DNA of 64,000 nucleotides from contig CM030859.1 in the NCBI GenBank assembly GCA_018105865.1, positions 6,752,443 to 6,816,442 of the forward strand. The letters run 5' to 3'. Position numbers and translations under genes: made by a program. This DNA is from Metaphire vulgaris (Eukaryota > Annelida > Clitellata > Crassiclitellata > Megascolecidae). Of the stretch, positions 49,525 through 61,500 are shown in pieces (the first letter of the stretch is position 1; each line of letters starts with the position of its first letter). The notes under the pieces were generated by a model. The model searched no databases. It was not told the origin of the DNA and saw only the letters and a list, made by a program, of their open reading frames with translations.

Positions 49525-52500
49525 ATATACACACACACATGAACAAAGACACTGAAGGTCATATCTTGAACAAAATCCATAATGGATGACATCTGTAGCA
49601 GTGCGATGTGATCACAAAAATTATTTACGGTACATTTAGCATCTTTTTCCTGTCCAGCAATAGAAATACCTATGCTGATGACCAATTGGAAAATATGCAA
49701 CTTTTACTTCTGCTAACAAGTGAAACATTTCTTCTGTTAAAACCTCTTTCATGGCCATCTGCCATAGAATTTTCCAAAATCTCTGGTATGAAATATGATC
49801 CATTTTCAGCCATGTATTGACTGAACCATGGTATAGCACTGACCTCCCTTAACTTTTATATCATATCATTCATTGTGGTATTTGAGAGTTAGACCATTAG
49901 GAGGGGAAAAGAATCAGACTAGTGGTGGTGGGGAGAAGGTTAATTGTTCATTATGCTAAATATGGTGGCTATTAGGCTAAATAAGTTAATGACTTCATGA
50001 AACTTTTAACAAATGTTAACACGTTGAACTTGATTCTGAAAATATTAAAAAATTTAACTACACTTTTCTTTGTAAAATGCGAGTTCATATTATGAGCTTT
50101 GAATAATATCTTTGAGGGTTGGGTTGCTAACAATACTACTAAAAGGTACTGCCAATACCAATACTAACACTTTTGTCCGCAACAAATAATTTTATTTTAA
50201 GTGCCCTCCCCAATTCAGGATTGGATTTTTCTGCCATAATTTTTAATTTAATTACTTTCAGTTTTTCCATTAACTATTAAGTAACTGCTTGCTTACAATG
50301 TCTAATGTCCTAGCCTCAGCAGTTTTAGCAAGAGATCACTAAACGAGGAAATTAACAACGAAAGCGATCGACGTTGAGATGCGTATATACGTTGAGATGC
50401 GTATTTATATACAGACTCCCAGATTTATATCCACCAGTTCAAGATCATAATCGCTGTTCTGTTCTGGCCTTGGCGGCGATCAGGGTCAGAGCTAGCCATT
50501 CGCAGATAACTTTTATCATATATATCTTTAATTTGATACAAAAAATAGAAATTTTTGTAGCATTGTTCCAATTGAATAAAACATTCATCAAGTGAGGTCC
50601 AAGCAGCAACATTTCTTTAGCCAGCTAGTATATCTTTCCCACGCCGCACCAAAGTTAGAGCCAGCAGCACACTGCATCCGCATACCCCATCAAGTAATTT
50701 GTAGTAAAGGTGAAGGTAGTCCCATACTCAAACGAGCACTGTAGTAATGTATGTAAATTTCTTTCCCACCCTTACTTCCCACTACCCTCCACCTTGGCTG
50801 TGATCGCTGATTCTGTAGACAAGATAACAAATGTATAGTGCGAGTTTCACCACCCCTCATTCCAGACCTTGGAAACACTTGAATTGCTGTTCTTTGTCTT
50901 GAGGGTTGATTAGCTTGGCTGACTTCTTGGAAACCACGATCATTGCGGCCGTGTGACCACTAGTTTTTCTGCAGACGACTTCCATCAGCATCTTGAGGAC
51001 AAGATCACCACCATTCGCAGAAGAACGTCGGATGCGGAGCCGGTCGGCTACACCGAGATTACAGGAGCCTCCTTCACCGAGCTCTCGGCTCCGACGAGGG
51101 AGGACGTTATCGCGATCGTCCGGGCATCCCCGAATAAACAGTGCGACCTTGACCCCCTTCCAGTATGGCTTCTCAAGGAAGTGATCGACACTCTGGCGCC
51201 ATTTCTCGTGGACGCTTATGACCACGTCTCTGAGAACGGCGAGTTTCCTCGTGCTGGAAACATGCAATTTACGTCCACGGCTGAAGCGGGTGGGAGCGAA
51301 TACAACCGACACCGACAACTATCGCCCTGTTTCCAACCTAACCTTCCTCTCCAAAGTCCTGGAGAGGTTCGTCCAATCAAATGGTTGGATATCTAGCAGC
51401 GAACGGACTAATGCCGAAGAAACAGTTGGCATACAGACGCGGTCATTCCACTGAGTCGGCCATCCTGCGCATTTTTAATGATATTGTTGATGCCATATCG
51501 AAAGTCGCTCTCCTCTGCCTTCTGGACCTATCGGCAGCCTTCGATACTGTCGATCACGAGATTATGGTCCGGCGACTGGAGCTTTCTTACGGCATCAAGG
51601 GAGAACCCTCAAGTGGCTGCAAGACTACCTAACCGATCGCACGCAGTCGGTATGGTGGAACGGGTCATGTCCTCACCGCGTCCTGTTCTCAGTGGCGTGC
51701 TGCAGGGTCTGTGCTAGGCCCGCTCCTGTTTATTCTGTATATAGACATCGGACAGATTTCAAGAGTGCGGGCAGACCCTCATGCTTACGCGCAGATGATG
51801 TACATGATGATCCTCGCCTCTTGCCCTGCCAGAGACATGCCAGAGACATGGAACAACTACGTGACCGCGTCACAGCGTGCATAGCCAAAATCAAACTCTG
51901 GACCGAGGCAAATCGTCTGGCTCTCAATCCCGCCAAGACGGAAGTTCTCTGGATTACCACCCCAAGGAAGACGCATCTAATTAGCCATGCGCCGCTCGTC
52001 ATCGATCGGATCCCTATTGTCCCGTCAACCGAGGTCCGCCTTCTCGGAGTTTTATTAGACGAGTCGCTGTCATTCCGTAACCACATCGGCATCGTCGCTC
52101 GCAATTCCTTCTACCAGCTCCGGCGGATTAGAGCAATAAGAAGACACATACCTGCGTCTGTTGCGACCCAGCTCGTGCGGGCACTGGTGCTTATGAGAAT
52201 AGACTATTGTAATAGTATACTACTCGGAACGCCAGACTACCAGCTCAATCGTCTGCAGATGGTCTTGAACGCTTCCGCCCGAGTGATCTTTCAGACCAGG
52301 TGGTGTGAGCACGTCACTCCCCAACTCGGGACAGACTACACTGGCTACGCATTGCGGGTAATCTACAAGAGGTGCTGGTTCACGTTCAGAGCACTCTCGA
52401 CCCGTTCTGCCCAGACTATTTACCGGTGCTTCTTGAAAGCCTCCATCCACAGAAGGTTCTGCTCAGATCCTCCAGTCGGGTAACAAATGGTGCCTCCTCC

Positions 52501-55500
52501 TCTAAAACAGCCAAACTGGGGGAGCGTTCTGTTACTCGAGGAACCCGGCTCTCTGGGAACGTTACCAGACAGTTCCAAGCGACCAACTTAGAAACATTCG
52601 CTAAGAAACTAAAAACGCACTTGTTCGGACACTCTTTTAATTCAATGTAAAGCACTCTTGACTCTAGCCCGCTAGGACAATAGCGCTATATAAATTAGCC
52701 TATAACTAACTAACTAACTAGCTAGCAACCTGACCAAGCCTGCACGATGGGCAGAGGTTGACCACACTACATGTAATTGTCAGCCAGACTGTTGTGCCCT
52801 GTAACAGCTGGCGCCCTCTGCCTTGTGGAGCGCTCAGAGTGGGTTGCTCTGGCCTTAGTGGCAATAATTAGTTTGCAATATAAAAGTATTAGTATCGAGT
52901 ATCGAAAATTTTAACTGTAAACGTATCGGCAATACAGAAATCAATACTTGATTTCAAAAGTATCAACAATACAATAGGCAATACTAAAAAGTATCACCGA
53001 TACTGTATCAACAATACAGTATCAGCGATACTAACAACCCTGCTTGAGGGTTCATTTTCTCAAATTGAAGTAGATAAAGAACTAAGTGAAATAAAACTCT
53101 ATAATAGACAAAACCAAACTGATATTTACAGTGTCCTGCAATACTAGGATGTAATTATAACAGAAAGTTACATGTTTAAAATCGTACCTTAACTTCAAAG
53201 AATGCAGATCCAAATGTTGGCCATTGATAAATTATTTTAAGGAATTTAATCTTGGCATCTTTGTCTGATTGGCCATAGTCTGATTCATGATACACGGAAA
53301 TTTGCTAAAACAGAAGAGAAACTTTAAATTCATTTTGAAAGCACAACACAGTTCTGAATAACAATGATCATAATCTCCTCTTAATCATTTTCACTCAAGA
53401 CTCGTAGCTAGATGTCAACATTCACTCAAGATTCACAGTTGATTAGATGGCTAAATTGAAACTAAATGACCACTTGGCATTTTAAAACATCATTCTTTCT
53501 TGTGAAAGCATTTCTTATGGGTTCAACAATAGTGAGCTATCTTTCAAAAGGGAACTTTGTTCCAATTATCACTTTTCTCAATCTTACATTTTCTGCGTTA
53601 CTATAGCAAGTATAAGAGCATAAAAATGAAAATTTACACTATGAAAGAGAGGTCAAAGAATATATAAACTTCATCTGTAAACAGAAAGCAGCACAAAATA
53701 GGCCTACTTAACAAATAATTGATATTGTATAATTACTTTACGCCAATCTTCGGGACGCATTTCATCAAAAACACTTCCTGGCAGCAACTCCTTCAGCAAA
53801 TTTCTGTAACATATAACATCAAAATTGCACAAATTGTTTTTGTGAAACAAAAAAAAAAAAAAATTTAATGAAATTGAAAAACAAAAAACAACACAATTAA
53901 GAAGCAGTGCAATATTTGCATATTCTCTCAACAAACACTGCAGAATTATGAATAACAAGAGCTCCAATGACAATTATGTTTATTTTGTGCACAAAAACAG
54001 AGCATTATTATGTGCTTACAAAATGCAATATTGTGAAAGTATGTGCCCTTATCATGAGTTCTGATAGTCTGTCTTGTGATGTACCTCAACTGCATCTTAA
54101 ACTTGATTCTTGCTAAGCCCCTGATCCAAAATAACTACAAACACATTTTACTAGCGGTATTATAATATAGGATGAAGTTACTCACGTGTCAGATTGTAAT
54201 TTTGAAGTATCATTTCCGTGTCTCACGCGATAGATGCACGCAGCCAATTGTGCAGCCTCTTCAACGGAACATCTGTGATAACCACGAATCAACTTCGGAA
54301 GCTCCTAAAATGAAGACAAATGCAACAACCGAATAACAATTATAGTCAATAACTAAAGTAGTCACGAACTCACAATTTGTGATTTGTACTAATTTTTTAA
54401 AACAACATGTCAAATTAAATAAAAATGTAAGCTAGATAAAATAAAATCTTTTCTGCTCACAATTGCATTCAAACTAATTCCAAATAATTATCAAGAATAA
54501 AATGAATATTTATTTCCAAAAAAATAAAATATTGATTTAAAAATCTTATTTCAAGGTTTATAAAATCATGTCATTTTCAAAGTGACAATAAAATTTATAT
54601 AATTCTAAACCATAAGGCTTAATTCAGGCTTCATTAAAGCGACTTATTGCTACCAAATGAGAGATCACATATTGACTTGGGTGATCTCATTTGCATCAAG
54701 TATCTACAGTTAGTTATACCTGGTGATAGTGGAACATAATATCTGCATTGATATCTTTTCCAGGTACAGTAGAAGTCCAGAGTTTCTTCATGAAGAAGAC
54801 TTGATATGACATTGGGGTTGGTGCATTATTACCCTGACGAGCCTTCATTATCCAGTCCGTAAGATGTCTCACAAAGTCAAAGAAGAAGTCACCTTCTGGA
54901 ACGCTTATAACTGCAAAAGTACGTTGCCTTTAAATCAGATCTCTTAGTAACCAAATTTTATATAACTTAATGCTTTAAAATTATTTCTCTCATTCAATGA
55001 CTGTTTCACAGGACAACTTTTGAAAACATAACAGAATAGGCTAACAAAGTCCAAATGACTGACGGATGAGAGTTTGGACTATTTGAGAAATTTATGACCT
55101 CCCTAGAAATTGCAAAAGAATTGATTTGAGGTTAATGCCTGGCTTATCTTCTATAAGCATAAAGGATTGTTAGGAAATTTTTATTACAGACACACAATCC
55201 ATAATATAAAAGATAGGTCAGGTCAGGTCTTCATCCTCCAGCTGTGTCCAGCTATTGGAGAAGTCAATAGCTGGACACAGCTGGAGGACGATGACCTGAC
55301 CTGACCTGACCCATCTTTTATATTATGGATAGTGTGTCTGTAATAAAAATTTCTTAACAATCTTTTTGCTTATCAGCACTCACAAGGAACATGCATAAGA
55401 CAAATATATAAATAATAAATAAAAAGAAAATATCCTAAATTTATCAATTGCATTTTCATTTGCTCCGTGCCGATCTCATAATGGAATTTAGAGCAACAAA

Positions 55501-58500
55501 CCCTTGTCAGCGATCTTCACAAACAGACTGAAGCCTTCAGCAGACTTGAGTTCCAAGCGATCAGAGATGTTCTGACAGAAGTCCTTTGCCCGGGTGCTCG
55601 AGGCAACTTCAAAAGCCTGATTCGTATCGTCTGGAAAGTAGACTTTGTGCAGAATCTGAGTCATTTTGTTGCGAATTGCCTCAACTTCAACCTGATGTGG
55701 AGGATATTTTCGAGTTCCATTTCTGCAAAACAACAAGTACTCTAATCTTTCAGTTATGATCTACAATTATGGGCTAAAAACTATATTGATCATAATAATT
55801 TAATTAAAATGCTGGTTGAATTTTAATAAATATCACAGTTTCAAATTTATCCAAAAGAAATTAAAGAATTACTGCTTGTTTGACACATGGGTTTGAAAAA
55901 GCAATATAACATATAATTCACTTATATTTTATTTCAATTACAAAATAATTATAATCTTCTTCCCACACACTTTGTGCTCAAACTGTGGATAGTGGAAAGT
56001 GAATTTTCTCAGACTATTTAAAAATCTCATTTATTAAAAACACATAATAAATAATTATCTCATTGAAGCATCATCACATGATTTTCATTTTTAATTCAGT
56101 CAGGATAATTTTAGCAATACACACTCAAAATTAGAACCAACATTTTGGTGAATAGTTTTAAATGCTAAAAAACTCCAACTATATCAAAAGCTGAGATCAA
56201 TATAGTTGGAGAAAATCAAGAAAAGTTTTGAATGTCAATATTATTATTATTAAGCCAGAAATTCTCCAAAATATTAATTTGAATTGCAGACCTCAGAGTC
56301 TTCTGCAGTCGACTCAGACAATCAGCGGCCGTAGTGTTGTTACTTCTCGACTGAAGGAACTGCGTCACCTCCTTCAGGAGATTTGTGCTTGGGGCAAAAC
56401 ATCCTGTTGCCAGCCACAGCAGCTCCCATCCTCTATCCATGCTATCTCTACGCAAATAAAGAAAGCAAATGACTGATTTAACATCAATACAATACAAGTA
56501 AATGTCAAAGGCATTTTTGACATTGCACTGAATATTTCTACAGTAGAACCTCGTTATATTGAACTCGCTTATATCGAAATAACGTTTATATCGAAGTTTG
56601 AGCACCGGTCCCGCCAAAACAGTGTTAATGATACAGGAATCAGATATATCAAACCTCGGTTATATCGAAGTATTTATCACGGTCCCTTGAACTTCGACAT
56701 AATGAGGTTCTACTGTATTTATATTGGCTTTAAATGTAACGCTACATTTGTGGTTTCTTAAAAGTTTAGACTTAAAGAATAACATACACTTAATCTGAAA
56801 CAATAGCACATCCATATCATATAAGATCCACAAAACAATGCATAGTCTCTGCATCCTACAATATGTGCGTTAACATTGCATTGAGTTCATTGGTCAATCA
56901 ATAAAACACAAACTTTAATTTATGACACCCGTCAGTTTTAACATTCTGCAAGAAAATTTTTGAAAACCAGAGAAATCAGAAGAAATTACCTGATTACTTG
57001 AGGGAGCTGCTATTTTAAATAAGCAATTCAAGCAGAAATGCTTTAATTCTCAAGCTTTTGTCAAAATCTGTTATAATGTTATGTTTCAGCTTATGCAAAG
57101 ATCTTGGACTTTTGAGTCTTTGCTCAGTTCACCCCTGAACTAGCAGTTCTTGACTCCCATCACAGCATTACGTACAATTACCTAGAGAAGTCACCTCTTC
57201 TGAAAATCTTATATAAATACTGATAAAAACCTAGATAGTAACTAATAACTATTTAAGAACTGTTTATGGAAGACTTCAAACCTTTAATTCCACAAACTAA
57301 ATGCTAAATACAGAAGACCTCATATTCTACTTCTGATGCTTTCTATCAACGATTCATCAGTATCACTTTGAAAATGCCAAACTGTTATGACAGTTGAATT
57401 AAATCTTGGATATCAGAAAATTTGGACCTTGGGATCCCAACCTGTTCACAGATTTCATCACTCAAAGATTTTGACCATATACTGGTAAATTTTGAATTAA
57501 ATTCTGGATTAAATATTGTATAAAATTTTTATTGTCATTCAGTTTATTAGCCAATGAATGGATGGAAAAACAGCAACTCCAGAGTCAATCTTTGTTTTCT
57601 GGGACTGAACCAATGCAATGCTGAAATCCTGGTAGGATTTTTGCAGAGTTGCAGTTTTTCAGTTATAAGAATTTGATTACTTACACACTTCTGTTGCCAG
57701 TCATTTGCTTCAGTATCTGGCAGTATATCTCATCTCTCAGAATGTCCTGAAATAAAGATATCATTAACATGCAAACCCTCAGAAAAACAATTGATACAAA
57801 AACACATGATAACAACTGTTTGTTTCTGTATTTTCTGAGACAAAAAACAATGAAAATGAAAATATTTCCACCTGATGGAATGTAAGAGTGCAGAAACTAT
57901 AAAATTAAGCAAATTAGCAAATCAGAAGATTCGACTGGTATTTAAACTTCATGATTTAATCACATCAAACCTGACCTAATAACAATCTAATGTAATCCAA
58001 TTCATTCTAAATAATTGATATCACACCACCATAATTATCAACATAATGGAAGCATTTACTCATGGCTGTTTCTAATTATGGAAGTCTGACATTGAGGTCT
58101 AAACTCTAAACCTCTTATTCAAATAGCTGGTCCATTTAGGAAGAGCTAAAGCTCAGAAGTGCTTCAAATCGTAAAGACCAAGATGAAAACTGAGTCAACA
58201 GAGTGCAAAGAATCGGAGAAGAATTCTGAAGTTGCACAAGAAAAACATCACAGTTAGAGTTACGTCTGATGGCTGATTCCAGTATAATCCAGTATATATA
58301 ATAGCAATGAGCAGAATGATATTCACCTCCTTAAGAGCAGGTTCAAATATCTGATCAGACAAATCACTTGCTGGAACGACCTGCCTCGATGGATAATCAC
58401 CCATGTACTTCATGATCGGTAAACAAATTATTAAGGTACACATTCTTTGAACATGGCAAACTCAGTGAGCGGCTGTCATAACAGCACTTAAGGTATTGAA

Positions 58501-61500
58501 ATCTCTTACAATCATAAACAGTTAAACAAACGCTTCATTACAACTTCTGTATTTGTATCTTAACACTGAGCTTAAAGTGCATTTTGCTGACTAGTACTTG
58601 TTATATTTTTATTATATTCTTTAAGCTCAAAGTTCTGCAAATAAAAATACTTATAATCACAGAAGCATGTTTTGATATATTATAATTTTCATTAATTGAT
58701 GCAAGTGCTGTCAGTCAAGAAAATCAAAGTCTTTCCCAAGCCTCATGGGTTCATAGGGCGGCGCTGATCTCCATTGCCGTAGCCCTCAGCCAGGCATGTG
58801 ATGCCACGGATACAGGGCTAGTGCATCGCGTAAACTACCTGTTTGACTTATTGCAGGGATTTCTACCACTGCTTATTTTACCACCACGAAAAAGGCTGAG
58901 TCGACCTTTAGGGCTCATACGGGACTCGAACCTGCGACCTCCTGCTCCATCACCCAACGTTGTTACCACTCTGCTAACTTCCCGCCCCACGCATATGCTG
59001 TTGTTGATATGATTTTCAAATAAGGATCACACTATGCCGTAATTTGATGCAAAGATATAATTATCATTTAGTAGAATTTGCATCTGCACAAAATGACTAA
59101 AATGTCATCAACTCTAATTTTTGCACAAAGGATATCTAAAAAGCAGACACAAGCTTCCTGCGACAGTTCCTCCTTTCCAATCAGTTTCTTAAGGAGCGGC
59201 TGTTTCAGTGGCTGACTAGAATACTTCCACAGCGATTCCTCTTGACGTCTTCTCATCGTCGCAATTGTTTTACCAATTGACTTCTTTGGCGGTTGTCTAT
59301 AGATCCAGATTAAACAAGTTTGTCTTAATGCTTCTTCCAATTAAAGTGATAATATGAAATCAGATTCAAAATCAAGCATTCTCCAAATGAAATCATGCAG
59401 TCGTAAATAGCAATGAGGAAATATTAGCATTCAGAAAATATGCATTAATTAAAAGTCCAAATAGAAATACAAACCATTATTTTAGGATTTATTTTGTTTT
59501 AAGCAAAGTAACTGGAATATGTGTTAGATATATGCCAGTGTTCTTCTCCTCATCCCTGAGTTAAATAGATTTTTACATATGACACAAACTACTACAGTGA
59601 CTCAGAATCTGATGAGTCACTCACCTGAAATGATCGTACGAATAGCCTTCAAGCGTGTGCAGCTTCTGATCTCCGCCCTGTACTTCAACCTGGTTCTGTG
59701 CGACTGCCATCATCCTCTGCGACTGGTCACCATTTGATTGCAGCTCAAACAATGTCTAAAACGGAATATTGTGATATACAAAATACAAGAAATGAGTCAC
59801 TTTAACGTTTAAGATCAAGCTTATGTATTAAAATAAAATTTTGTTTTCAAAGCCTTAACAGCTGGCATCATTCAGGAAGTCAGATTCAGGTCTTTTAAAT
59901 GAAATATCAAGCATTGCCACAAAATTTTCAAACTTGTTTGAAATTTCTACAGAAAAATGAAATAAATGCAACACAAAAAATGCAAAATCTGCCACAGTCT
60001 GTAAACTGATCAGGAATATTTGTCAGTTAAGCTGCAAAAATAGTCTGATACACATGTGTTATAAAAAATTTTAATTTATGAATAAAATTAATTAATTTTA
60101 AAATAAATCTTAAAATTTGTTGCTGAAAATATTCAATTTCAGAAAACATCTTAATATTTTTATGTGATACTTAAAATGTAACAATGAAGAGCCTACAAGA
60201 ATGTCGGCCGGTGGTTTAGTAACAGTTGGCAGAATGTAGACACATTCTGCTGGGAAAGCTCCGACCTTCTGCGTTCTAGCACATTCACCCTGGCACCAAC
60301 CATTACTCATGACAGACTGGCCTGTCTCTTGTCCCTGCAGCACCAGAAGATCTCCTTTCTGGAAGGTCAAGATAGAAGAACCAGCACTTTCACCTGAAAT
60401 GACAAAACACTTAAGAAGAATGATGCACAACACCTCACCTGATTTTACCTGCTGATTGCTTATGCAAATAACAATAGTCACATTACTTTTCAGATAAATA
60501 AACAACTAAAGGTAGTCTGAAGACTGGAAAGCTTTCATTTTCACATTTTATCATATTTGCCACAGATTTGATAAAATATCAACTTAACAGAAATATTACC
60601 AGATGAAATTTAATGAATACAGTGTTAAATTTCAGTTTGATGTGACGTCAGTTATGAGTAAAAGCAATTCAATTTAGTTACTTGGAGGCTTGTAGTCTTG
60701 AAGAGCTATTACATATTTCGATCGTTTCCGTAGACCATCCAAGAAAGTGACAACTAAGTCACGGATATCTTCTGCATTTGGCGATGTAAAAGTAAATTCA
60801 TCTCCTTTGACTGTTGCTAGGGTGAAACTCTGCCCATGCATTTTTCCAGTCCTAAGATTTCAAAATAAATTCTTCAATAAAATAAATTAAACAACAAACA
60901 GTAAACACAGAATACAAATATTACAAAAGTGCCAGAATTTGTTTTGTAAAATTAAGAAAACTAGGATAGGATGTTTTCTCTCAACTCCCAGCACATGATT
61001 ACTAGTTTTAGTCACCAGAATAAAGGCTGATGTTTGTACTCACTCTGAGTCACTCACTCATATTGTCCAATCAAAATAACATGATATCACAGATTTCATA
61101 GATAAATCAAAATCTAAACTCTGCATGCAACAACTCTGAGTGCAACAAATAACACAAACCTGCTGCATGACACTGCTGTTATTTCAGGGAAAGAAAGCTC
61201 CAACAAGACCTGCTCCTGATCATCAACAACATAGCATCCAGTCCAGTTAACAGCAATTATAACATCATTCTTTGGAAGACTTGGTCCAGCAAATTTGTAG
61301 GCTTCGTAAAACCTCGAGAAAAGCAACGGCCATTTGAACTTAGCATAGTTAACAATATCTTCCTTGATCCTCAGCGGAGGAACACGATCTCGCACAAAGT
61401 AGCTCTTCTTAAATGCTGCCGATATTCCCTGAACCCAGTAATTGGTTGATCTTGAGGTCAGGAATGTATCTGGAATGCACGCTGGTACAAGTCCCTGCAG

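Noticed and set aside
49347..49700. 117-codon minus-strand frame with repeated Tyr-Ile and Arg-Glu
   Set aside because: The frame is created by the (CT)n(AT)n microsatellite.
51730..52104. 124-codon minus-strand frame in the myosin intron
   Set aside because: It is the shadow of the plus-strand LINE. It contains no myosin motif and has no splice sites that fit the gene.
58195..58443. Exon starting further upstream at an AAG acceptor (ATGTGTACCTTAATA frame)
   Set aside because: No GT donor in the previous exon gives a matching phase, and the extra residues do not fit the family. The AT-AC junction restores the conserved sequence exactly.
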